Below are positions 17,396-24,535 of a DNA stretch of 64,000 nt, piece by piece. The notes under the pieces were generated by a model that worked only from the letters and a program-made list of their open reading frames with translations, was not told where the DNA came from and did no database searches. Each line of letters starts with the position of its first letter. Position 1 is the stretch's first letter. The position numbers were made by a program, and so were the translations under genes. The stretch lies in contig JBFWUB010000002.1 in the NCBI GenBank assembly GCA_050247515.1, forward strand, positions 62,001-126,000. The letters are read 5' to 3'. The DNA comes from RAM1 sp050247515. Its GTDB lineage: Bacteria; Pseudomonadota; Gammaproteobacteria; Burkholderiales; Burkholderiaceae_C.

Positions 17396-17415
17396 CGATG
17401 CAATCACATCGATTT
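17392..17415. promoter_or_regulatory. hipBA operator 2
   Basis: A second AAATCGATG-N6-CATCGATTT palindrome, covering the -10 element and the inferred start point, and ending six bases before the hipB ATG. Same arms as operator 1; only the six central bases differ. Confidence 0.75.
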
Positions 17416-17420
17416 TTACC

Positions 17421-17732
17421 ATGCTGCTCCCTGTCCAAACCCCTGAAGAGCTGGGCCTGCTGGTCCGGGCCGCGCGCAAGGCCGACAAGCTGCGCATGGA
17501 CGACGTGGCAGGCGCCGCAGGCGTGGGCCCGGTCTTTCTGCGCGAGGTGGAGCGCGGCAAGACCACCGTGCAGCTGGGCCGCGTCATGCAGCTGCTGGCC
17601 GAACTCGGCATTGAGCTCAAGGCCGATGTCGCTGATCACGTCGTCCCGGACTTCCTGGCGCTCAAACAGACCGGCGTCAAACCCTTCACCCCGCGCAAGA
17701 GCAGCCGCAAGACCCCCCGGGGCCCGGCATGA
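17421..17732 (+). CDS. hipB: HipB-type antitoxin (Xre-family repressor)
   Basis: A 103-residue helix-turn-helix protein (ELGLLVRAARKADKLRMDDVAGAAGVGPVFLREVERGKTT) with the usual FLREVERG end of the Xre fold, followed by a Lys/Arg-rich tail. It neutralises HipA and represses its own promoter. The frame is open from 17367, but that start lies in the promoter, so the ATG at 17421 is used. It overlaps hipA by four bases (ATGA). Confidence 0.88.
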   Translation: MLLPVQTPEELGLLVRAARKADKLRMDDVAGAAGVGPVFLREVERGKTTVQLGRVMQLLAELGIELKADVADHVVPDFLALKQTGVKPFTPRKSSRKTPRGPA

Positions 17733-19066
17733 CTGCGCGGGTGCTGGAGGTCTCGATCAACGGCCAGGCCGTGGGCCAGCTCACTGAAAACGACACCCTC
17801 TGGCAATTTGAATACACGCCTGGCTGGGCCGCGTCGGCGCAGGGTTTTGACCTGTCGCCCGCCCTGGAGCGCCGCGCCGGCGCACTGCGCGACGGCGCCT
17901 CCATGCGGCCTGTGCAGTGGTACTTTGACAACCTGTTGCCCGAAGAAGCCCTGCGGACCCTGCTGGCGAAAGAAGCCGGCATCGATGCCGACGACGCATT
18001 CAGCCTGCTGGCCCGTTTTGGCGCCGAGTCAGCCGGCGCGCTGGAGTTGCGGCTGCCGGGCGACGCCGCACCCCGCCCGCAGGGCCTGCGGCCCCTGCCG
18101 CTGGCGGCACTGAACCAGCGCATTCTGGACCTGCCCCATGTGTCGCTGACCCATGACGCGCCCAAGAAAATGTCGCTGGCGGGCGCGCAGCACAAGCTGC
18201 TGGCGGTCTGGCAAAACGGCACGCTGTTCGAGCCCCTGCCCGCCACGCCGTCCACCCACATCCTCAAGCCCGAGCACCGGGCCGCGGGCTACCCCGCGTC
18301 GGTGATGAACGAGTACTTCACCATGCGGCTGGCCGCTGCCGTGGGCCTGAACGTGCCTGCGGTGCAGCGCCTGTATGCGCCCGCGCCGGTGTACCTGGTC
18401 GAGCGCTTTGACCGCATGGCGACCAGCGGCGCGCAGCCGCAGCGGCGCCACATCATCGACACCTGCCAGTTGCTGAACAAGGCCTGCAGCTTCAAATACA
18501 CCGCGGCGCGGCTGCAGACGCTGGCTGACGGGGTGGCACGCTGCCGTTCGCGCGCCGCCGCACGCCTGCGCCTGTACCAGTGGGTGGTGTTCAACCTGCT
18601 GGTGGGCAACGGCGACAACCACCTCAAGAACATTTCCTTCACCGTGGATACACAAGGCATCAACCTCGCACCCTTCTACGACCTGCTGTGCACGGCCGTG
18701 TACGAAACGCCGGCCATGGCCGACCCGCGCGCCACCTGGCCGGCCACACCGCTGGCCATGGGCCTGGACGGCGCGGATACCTTTGCGCAGGTGACGCGCG
18801 ACCATGTCCTGCATGCCGGTGGCGTGCTGGGCCTGGCGCACGCCACCGCCCGGCGCGAACTGGACCGCCTGCTGCACAACCTGCCGGACGCTGCCGCGCG
18901 GCTGGCCTCGGAGATTGAAGCCGGCATGCCCCAGGCGCTGGCCGCCAGCCCCGACCCAATCGCGGCGCAAGCCCACGCGGGGGGAGAGCTGCGCCTGTTG
19001 CGGGCCATTCGCCACGTCATCATTGAACCCATGTGCGTCCAGCTGGCCGCGCGCACCACCGGATAA
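17729..19066 (+). CDS. hipA: HipA-type serine/threonine kinase toxin
   Basis: HipA kinases phosphorylate a translation factor (GltX in E. coli) and cause growth arrest or persistence. The 445-residue protein has the N-subdomain, the conserved MSLAGAQHKLL (phosphate-binding loop region), the catalytic NGDNHLKNISF and the following APFYDLL metal-binding motif, so it looks intact. It is coupled to hipB. The target cannot be deduced. A chromosomal position between uvrA and a thioesterase gene, with no mobility genes, suggests a stable resident module. Confidence 0.9.
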   Translation: MTARVLEVSINGQAVGQLTENDTLWQFEYTPGWAASAQGFDLSPALERRAGALRDGASMRPVQWYFDNLLPEEALRTLLAKEAGIDADDAFSLLARFGAESAGALELRLPGDAAPRPQGLRPLPLAALNQRILDLPHVSLTHDAPKKMSLAGAQHKLLAVWQNGTLFEPLPATPSTHILKPEHRAAGYPASVMNEYFTMRLAAAVGLNVPAVQRLYAPAPVYLVERFDRMATSGAQPQRRHIIDTCQLLNKACSFKYTAARLQTLADGVARCRSRAAARLRLYQWVVFNLLVGNGDNHLKNISFTVDTQGINLAPFYDLLCTAVYETPAMADPRATWPATPLAMGLDGADTFAQVTRDHVLHAGGVLGLAHATARRELDRLLHNLPDAAARLASEIEAGMPQALAASPDPIAAQAHAGGELRLLRAIRHVIIEPMCVQLAARTTG

Positions 19067-19074
19067 TCACCGCC

Positions 19075-19515
19075 ATGTCCTCCATCACCCTGCGTTTCCT
19101 GGCCGAACCCAGCACCGTCAACTTCGGCGGCAAAGTCCATGGCGGCACCGTCATGAAATGGATTGACGAGGCCGGCTACGCCTGCGCCACCAGCTGGGCC
19201 AAGCGCTACTGCATCACGGTCTATGTGGGCGGCATCCGCTTTCACCGGCCCATCATGATCGGCGACCTGGTGGAGGTGGAAGCCCGCCTGGCCTACACCG
19301 GCAACACCAGCATGAACATTGCGGTGGAGGTGCGCAGCGGCGACATGAAGGGCGGCCAGCTGGAAAAGACCACCGAATGCCTGATCGTCTTCGTGTCGGT
19401 GGACTCGCACGGCCGGCCCATGCCGGTGGACACCTGGACGCCTGAGACCCCCGGCGAGGTCGCGCTGGCCACGCGCGCCAAGGCGCAGCTGGACGCGTCG
19501 CGGGCGGCGCAGTAG
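19075..19515 (+). CDS. acyl-CoA thioesterase, hot-dog fold (YciA-like)
   Basis: A 146-residue single hot-dog domain. NFGGKVHGGTVMKWIDEAGYACA and the IRFHRPIMIGDLVEVEARLAYTGNTSM block match the acyl-CoA thioesterase group that includes YciA and cytosolic ACOTs; the Asp in MKWIDEAG is the likely catalytic acid. The ATG at 19075 is used; the frame extends upstream into hipA. Substrate length is unknown. The stop codon shares a base with the GTG start of the next gene. Confidence 0.85.
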   Translation: MSSITLRFLAEPSTVNFGGKVHGGTVMKWIDEAGYACATSWAKRYCITVYVGGIRFHRPIMIGDLVEVEARLAYTGNTSMNIAVEVRSGDMKGGQLEKTTECLIVFVSVDSHGRPMPVDTWTPETPGEVALATRAKAQLDASRAAQ

Positions 19516-20456
19516 TGGCGCCCGCGGCACCCGGCGGAGCCCACCTGTCGGGCCGCGACTACGCCGCCGCGCTGGCCGTGGTGGTGATCTGGGGGCTGAA
19601 CTTCGTCGCCATGAAGTTCGCACTGCGCGACTTCACCCCCTTCCAGCTGGGCGCGGCGCGCTATGTGTTTGCCGTGCTGCCGCTGGTGCTGCTGGTCAAG
19701 GCACCTCGCCTGCACTGGAAATGGGTGCTGCTGTACGGCCTGTGCCAGGGCGTGGGGCAATTCGGCTTTCTGTTCAGCGCGCTCAAGGTCGGTATGACGG
19801 CGGCGCTGGCGTCGGTGCTCATGCAGACGCAGGTGTTCTTTACCGCCATCTTTGGCTTTGTGCTGCTGCACGAGCGGCCCGGCCGGCCACTGCAGCTGGG
19901 CCTGCTGCTGGCGGCGCTGGGCCTGGCCTGCTTTGCCATGAACTACATCGCACCCGTGGGTGGTGGCACTGGGGCAGGTTCAGCCACCACCTTCTGGGGC
20001 CTGATGCTGAACCTGTGCGCCGCCGCCATGTGGGCGGCCTCCAACATCGTGGCGCGCCGCGCACAGCAGAGCAACAGCAGCTACGACGCCCTGGGCTTTG
20101 TGGTGTGGAGCAGCCTGGTGCCCGTCATTCCGTTCACCGTGTTTGCGCTGGCCTTTGACGCGCCCGAGCTGCGCTGGAACTGGCTGGCCGCGCCCGCCAG
20201 CGGCTGGCTGTCGGTGGCCTACCTGGGCTGGATCGCCACCATCCTGGCCTATGCGATGTGGACGGGCCTGCTCAAGCGCCACCCGGCCAACCGCGTGGCG
20301 CCGTTCAGCCTGGGCGTGCCCGTGGTGGGCCTGGCCACCGGCATGCTGGTGCTGGGCGAGGTGGTGACGCCCTGGCAGTGGGCCGGCGTGGCGCTGGTGG
20401 TGGCGGCGCTGGCCGTCGTGATGCCTGGATTCAAAAGGGCAACGCCTCAAGCTTAA
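19515..20456 (+). CDS. EamA/DMT-superfamily transporter
   Basis: A membrane protein of 313 residues with ten predicted helices and two EamA repeats (first VVIWGLNFVAMKFALRDFTPFQ, second starting near residue 155). Related to RarD/RhaT/YdcZ-type drug-metabolite exporters; substrate unknown. It starts with GTG overlapping the thioesterase stop by one base. Its last codons (…PQA, stop at 20454-20456) sit exactly where base composition drops, so the 3' end may have been reset by insertion of the low-GC cassette that follows. Confidence 0.87.
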   Translation: MAPAAPGGAHLSGRDYAAALAVVVIWGLNFVAMKFALRDFTPFQLGAARYVFAVLPLVLLVKAPRLHWKWVLLYGLCQGVGQFGFLFSALKVGMTAALASVLMQTQVFFTAIFGFVLLHERPGRPLQLGLLLAALGLACFAMNYIAPVGGGTGAGSATTFWGLMLNLCAAAMWAASNIVARRAQQSNSSYDALGFVVWSSLVPVIPFTVFALAFDAPELRWNWLAAPASGWLSVAYLGWIATILAYAMWTGLLKRHPANRVAPFSLGVPVVGLATGMLVLGEVVTPWQWAGVALVVAALAVVMPGFKRATPQA

Positions 20457-20464
20457 TATCCCAA

Positions 20465-21430
20465 TTAAAACAAGAGCGCGTGGTGTATCGGGTGGCCTAG
20501 CGGATAGGTACTTTTCAAAAGTTGCTCAAGCTGCATCGAAAAGTGATGTCCAGCATTCTTTAGCCTCTTGAATTCCTCGCTCTGGGTGTTTCGTTCTAAC
20601 GTTACGCCTTCAAATCGTGCACGTACCAATGAATCGCCGATCTGCTCGAGAAAATTAGCATACAACGACATCATTCTCGTACAGTTGGCACCAAAAACAC
20701 GATCAATCCTCTGCAGAGGTGTGAGTTTCGCCAGCTCAATGAGAGTCGCAACTTTGGTTGCACGTGTAGATTGCGCTGTCTCAGCAACCATAAGAACACC
20801 GCTGAAGTACATCAGCTTTCGCGAGTACACCAGCTTAATATTCCTGATGCCCCAGCCCTTACCCGCTTCGACAGTCTTAAATTCGAAATCAACCCCAATT
20901 GTTCGCCAGTACCGAATCAGGTCATTGAGCAGGAATCGGGCGATCTGGTGATCAGAGATCTCGGCCCGAACATAGATATCTTCGACTAGACGGCGTCTGG
21001 CTTCATTGAAGATTGCCTGCCCGAATAGCCAATCTCCTTCTAAAAGAACCAAAAGTCGAAGCGTCAGCTTCTCGTTCGTATCATCATTTCCACCAACGTT
21101 CCGATAGAACGCCGAAGAAAGCGTCTCTTTGCCAAACGCCCCGGATACTGAGGGGCATTTCAATCCCGCATCCAGAATGGCTGCCGCGACGGCTTCATGA
21201 GTCGCAGCAATTTTCTCAGGTGAAAGTGCGCCGTAATGTTCGTCGTCAATTAGCAAGAAGTAGTCGACATCACTTTCGAGAGATGCCTCTCTTCGAGCGA
21301 ATGATCCTGTAACTACCACCGCTAGTTCAGGTGGGGCAATCGAAGCAATTTGTTCTCTAAGCTTTGAAACGACTGATTCGCTATAGCTGTGCCGATTCTC
21401 TAAAGTTTTCTGAAAGTTCAAGATTTCCAT
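20465..21430 (-). CDS. GlnD/DUF294-like nucleotidyltransferase, low GC
   Basis: The 321-residue protein has a Pol-beta-type nucleotidyltransferase signature, GSFARREASLESDVD (Gly42-Ser43, Asp54 and Asp56 as metal ligands), and a block LLVLLEGDWLFGQAIFNEARRRL that resembles the GlnD/DUF294 LAGD-LF region. The C-terminal half is helical and unassigned, likely a substrate or partner domain. It should transfer a nucleotide to a protein or small molecule; the target is unknown. The ATG at 21430 abuts a perfect AGGAGG, which is too close, so the TTG at 21421 may be the true start. It overlaps the HD gene by 50 bp. GC looks near 48%, against about 68% in neighbours (estimated by eye), which suggests transfer. 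Confidence 0.75.
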   Translation of the reverse strand: MEILNFQKTLENRHSYSESVVSKLREQIASIAPPELAVVVTGSFARREASLESDVDYFLLIDDEHYGALSPEKIAATHEAVAAAILDAGLKCPSVSGAFGKETLSSAFYRNVGGNDDTNEKLTLRLLVLLEGDWLFGQAIFNEARRRLVEDIYVRAEISDHQIARFLLNDLIRYWRTIGVDFEFKTVEAGKGWGIRNIKLVYSRKLMYFSGVLMVAETAQSTRATKVATLIELAKLTPLQRIDRVFGANCTRMMSLYANFLEQIGDSLVRARFEGVTLERNTQSEEFKRLKNAGHHFSMQLEQLLKSTYPLGHPIHHALLF

Positions 21431-22478
21431 CCTCCTGATGCATTTTTTTTCTTATTGCCGCAAGCAGCAATTTCCTCGGTTGCTTACTTTGTCGATAGCG
21501 TCGTTTGACTGAACCCTCGCTTCCATCAAGGGCACAAAACTCATCTACGAAGAATGATCGCTGCTGATAGTCAACTACGTCCGGCCAGACAAAGTCTTGC
21601 TCTCCTTCGGGCACTGCTCCTCGGAGTTTCCGAAGAGTCGAAAAAAGTCCCTTATAACGCGCCCCGAGCTGTGTGTCTGTCATGAAAAAGTCGCTCGCTC
21701 GGAATCTGTCTCTATGAGCATCAAAATATAATTGAGACCGAAGATCACTGAGAACACCAATGTCACTTCGTATCAACGAAAAGTAAACTTGATTTTTCAG
21801 CGCCCAGAAAGTATCCAACGTTTCAATTTCTCGCCTTGTAGGCCTATTCATCAAAGAAAAAACCAAGGCCTCTGCTACATGGCTCGGCGACTGCTTTAGT
21901 TCGAAGCCACTGTGGTATGCGGCAGCGCGATGGATTCCTTCTATCGTGTCAACGTTGATTGCACAGGAAAAGAGTTGAGTAATGGGGCTGGCATACACGC
22001 CATTAAGCACATCAACGATATCGCGAGGGTGGACTCTGAAGTCCCGCAAGATTTCACGAAGAGTCTTGCCGTTCTCGTCATCTCCACTAATCAACCCTTC
22101 AGACGCAATGTGATGATTCAATCCAAAGCAAGTTGAAAATCTGGGTTCTAGGGAGTGAGATAACGGTCCATGCCCAATGTCATGCAACAAGCCGGCAACC
22201 ATTGCCAACTGAGTTTCATATTCGGACACATTCATTTTTTCAGCGGCGGTTCTCGCCAAGAAAGCCACACCCACTGAATGATCAAATCTTGTGGTCAAGA
22301 AGTCTGTTCTTCTTACCGGACGATATGAATAGTCAATCGCGCCCAAGAAAGAAATGTCTTTAAGGCGTCGAACGACAACAGACTGACACAACGCCATCAT
22401 CAGCGGCGAGCGGGACTCCCCCAGAAGGGCAGCCCCGTCGAAATTTAATGATGCCCCTGAGTACTCTAGGTTCGACAT
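21381..22478 (-). CDS. HD-domain phosphohydrolase, SAMHD1/dGTPase-like, low GC
   Basis: About 365 residues from the ATG at 22478 (a TTG at 22502 is also in frame). The HD metal site is complete: His67 (RFDHSVGV), His99-Asp100 in GLLHDIGHGPLSHSLE, and Asp177 (INVDTIEGIHRAA). The HDIGHGPLSH block is that of SAMHD1 and bacterial dNTP triphosphohydrolases. Such enzymes hydrolyse dNTPs or related nucleotides; this one's substrate is unknown. It is translated just ahead of, and overlaps by 50 bp with, the nucleotidyltransferase gene, and shares its low GC. The two make a cassette between an EamA gene and pyrF. A defence or signalling role is inference. Confidence 0.78.
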   Translation of the reverse strand: MSNLEYSGASLNFDGAALLGESRSPLMMALCQSVVVRRLKDISFLGAIDYSYRPVRRTDFLTTRFDHSVGVAFLARTAAEKMNVSEYETQLAMVAGLLHDIGHGPLSHSLEPRFSTCFGLNHHIASEGLISGDDENGKTLREILRDFRVHPRDIVDVLNGVYASPITQLFSCAINVDTIEGIHRAAAYHSGFELKQSPSHVAEALVFSLMNRPTRREIETLDTFWALKNQVYFSLIRSDIGVLSDLRSQLYFDAHRDRFRASDFFMTDTQLGARYKGLFSTLRKLRGAVPEGEQDFVWPDVVDYQQRSFFVDEFCALDGSEGSVKRRYRQSKQPRKLLLAAIRKKMHQEDGNLELSENFRESAQL

Positions 22479-22502
22479 GTGCGATTGGTTGCTAATAATC
22501 AA

Positions 22503-22597
22503 CTGGCAAGAACGGAATGAGCTCAGTGTAAACCCGCGTATTCGTATACGTGCGGGCCTTTACTCACAAAGCAACAGAGGAAATGGCCCTTGTGCAA
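22503..22597 (-). promoter_or_regulatory. spacer between pyrF and the HD gene, with hairpin
   Basis: An imperfect stem (CCCGC and GTAT arms, 22533-22556) could weakly terminate pyrF transcripts; only three Ts follow on the minus strand. Nearer the HD gene a short palindrome GTTG-N8-CAAC overlaps the TTG codon at 22502. No clear promoter hexamers were found. Confidence 0.3.
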
Positions 22598-23425
22598 CTA
22601 GTGACTTTTTGCCCTTTCAAGCAGATTTCGGGTGTTCAATGCAACTACACGCGCGGCGGCCGCAAAGTCATCGCCCGATGACGCATAGAGGATGGCGCGC
22701 GATGAACTCACCACGATGGGCGCATCGGGCCGCCAGCCGGCCTTGACGGTCGCCACCGCGTCGCCGCCCTGGGCGCCCACGCCCGGAATGAGCAGCGGCG
22801 CGGTGGGGGCCACGGCGCGCACGCGCTCAATCTCGGCGGGGTAGGTCGCGCCCACCACCAGCCCCAGCTGGCCATTCAGGTTCCACGGCCCTTGCGCCAG
22901 GCGGGCCACGTGCTCGTACAGCAGCGGCGCGCCTTCAATGGACGACAGGCGCTGGTTCTGCAGGTCATCGCCGCCGGGGTTGGAGGTGCGGCACAGCAGG
23001 AAGGCGCCCTTGCCTTCGTATTTGAGGTAAGGCTGCACCGAGTCGAACCCCATGAAGGGTGACAGCGTGACGGCGTCCGCGCCGTAGCGGTCAAACGCCT
23101 CCCTGGCGTACTGCTCGGCGGTGGCGCCGATGTCGCCGCGCTTGGCGTCCAGGATGATGGGCACGCGCGGCGCCACGCGGCGCATGTGCTCCATCAACCG
23201 CTCCAGCTGCCCCTCGGCCCGGTGCGCGGCAAAGTAGGCGATCTGCGGCTTGAAGGCAATGGCCAGGTCGCCCGTGGCGTCCACGATGCGGGCGCAGAAG
23301 TCATATATCTTGTTGGCGTCACCCTTGAGCCCGGCCGGAAAGCGCGCGGGCTCCGGGTCCAGCCCCACGCAGAGCATGGAGCCGTTGTGCTGCTGGGCGT
23401 CGTGCAGCATGTCGATGAAGGTCAT
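22598..23425 (-). CDS. pyrF: orotidine 5'-phosphate decarboxylase
   Basis: Last step of UMP synthesis. The 275-residue protein is of the type 2 group: MLCVGLDPEPARFP at the N-terminus and the catalytic LDAKRGDIGATAEQYA in the middle, with PGVGAQGGD near the C-terminus. It diverges from the next EamA gene with only 35 bp between start codons. Downstream lies the low-GC cassette. Confidence 0.95.
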   Translation of the reverse strand: MTFIDMLHDAQQHNGSMLCVGLDPEPARFPAGLKGDANKIYDFCARIVDATGDLAIAFKPQIAYFAAHRAEGQLERLMEHMRRVAPRVPIILDAKRGDIGATAEQYAREAFDRYGADAVTLSPFMGFDSVQPYLKYEGKGAFLLCRTSNPGGDDLQNQRLSSIEGAPLLYEHVARLAQGPWNLNGQLGLVVGATYPAEIERVRAVAPTAPLLIPGVGAQGGDAVATVKAGWRPDAPIVVSSSRAILYASSGDDFAAAARVVALNTRNLLERAKSH

Positions 23426-23460
23426 GGGCGCAATTTTAAGGTTGCGGCTAGGATCGCCCG

Positions 23461-24354
23461 ATGCCCCAACTCAGCCGACAGCAACTCGTCATCCTGGTCC
23501 TGCTCACTTTGGTCTGGGGCCTGAACTGGCCCATCATGAAGCTGGGCGTCACCGACTACCCCGCGCTGAGCTTTCGCGCGCTGTCCATCTGGCTGGGCAT
23601 CCCCGTGCTGGCGCTGGGGCTGGTGGTGCTGAAGGTGCCTTTCAGGGTGCCGCGCCAGCACTGGCTGGCACTGCTGTGGCTGGCGGCGACCAACATGTTT
23701 GTCTGGCACGTGTGCATCATCCTGGCCGTCAAGACGCTGTCCAGCGGGCGCGCGGCCATCCTGGGCTACACCATGCCGATCTTTTCGGCGGTGATCGGGG
23801 CACTGGTGTTCTCCGCCGTGCTGTCGCGGCGCGGATGGCTGGGCGTGGGCGCGGCGGCCGTGGGCGTGGCCTTGCTGCTGTGGCATGAGTTCACCGGCCT
23901 GGCGGGCAAACCGGCGGGCGTGGCGCTGGCGCTGGTGGCCGCGGCCACCTGGGCGCTGGGCACGCAGCTGTTGCGGCGCACGCGCATTGACGTGCCCACG
24001 CTGGCGATCTCGTTCTGGATGACGGTCATGACGGCCGTGGTGATCAGCGTGCTGTCGCTGATGTTCGAGCAGCCGCAGTGGAAGGTGCCCAGCAGCGCCA
24101 CCTGGTGGGCTATCGGCTACAACGCCGTGCTCATTTTTGGCTATGCGCACGCCGCCTGGTTCTACCTGGCGCGCGGCCTGCCGCCGGTGGCATCCACACT
24201 CAGCGTGATGTTCATCCCGGTGCTGGGTGTGTTCAGCGGCGCGCTGTGGCTGGGCGAAATCCTGCACTGGCAGGACTGGGCCGCGGTGGTGCTGATGGTG
24301 GTGGCCATCGCCTCCGTGCTGTGGCCCGCACGCCCGGCAACGGATGCAAATTGA
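23461..24354 (+). CDS. EamA/DMT-superfamily transporter
   Basis: A 297-residue membrane protein with ten helices and two EamA halves (LTLVWGLNWPIMKLGVTDYPAL at the start of the first). Unlike the copy at 19515 in sequence; both are probable small-molecule exporters with unknown substrate. Divergent from pyrF. Confidence 0.87.
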   Translation: MPQLSRQQLVILVLLTLVWGLNWPIMKLGVTDYPALSFRALSIWLGIPVLALGLVVLKVPFRVPRQHWLALLWLAATNMFVWHVCIILAVKTLSSGRAAILGYTMPIFSAVIGALVFSAVLSRRGWLGVGAAAVGVALLLWHEFTGLAGKPAGVALALVAAATWALGTQLLRRTRIDVPTLAISFWMTVMTAVVISVLSLMFEQPQWKVPSSATWWAIGYNAVLIFGYAHAAWFYLARGLPPVASTLSVMFIPVLGVFSGALWLGEILHWQDWAAVVLMVVAIASVLWPARPATDAN

Positions 24355-24432
24355 CACATTTGCGGCGCCTGGTTACCCGCCGTACTCGTTGTTAACACCC
24401 GGATCTCTTGAGTAAGAAAAGCGCCTACCCCG

Positions 24433-24534
24433 CTGTGACTTAACACCTATCACCACAGCTCTCCTGACGACGAAAGTTGGTTCATGGGCCGCACTGCCAT
24501 GCGCGGCATCTTCAACCAACCCGTCAGGAGCTGT
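24433..24534 (+). promoter_or_regulatory. structured leader hairpin hiding the RTX gene ribosome site
   Basis: The arm at 24455-24469 pairs with 24522-24534 (13 bp with a two-base bulge), an inner arm GTTGGTT (24476-24482) pairs with AACCAAC (24514-24520), and GCCGC (24488-24492) with GCGGC (24503-24507). The right outer arm contains the Shine-Dalgarno AGGAG (24526-24530), five bases before the ATG at 24536. An alternative small stem, CTGTG (24433-24437) with CACAG (24454-24458), would compete for the left arm. This looks like a translational switch such as an RNA thermometer or riboswitch. The rest of 24355-24432 shows no confident promoter. Confidence 0.5.
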
Positions 24535-24535
24535 C

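Noticed and set aside
17367..17420. Upstream extension of hipB
   Set aside because: The extra codons coincide with the -35/-10 promoter and operator 2, so they cannot be in the message.
17421..19066. hipBA as part of a mobile island
   Set aside because: Base composition matches the surroundings and no mobility gene or flanking repeat other than the operators is seen.
22533..22556. Strong terminator of pyrF
   Set aside because: The stem is interrupted by a bulge and only three Ts follow on the relevant strand, so it is noted only as a weak hairpin.
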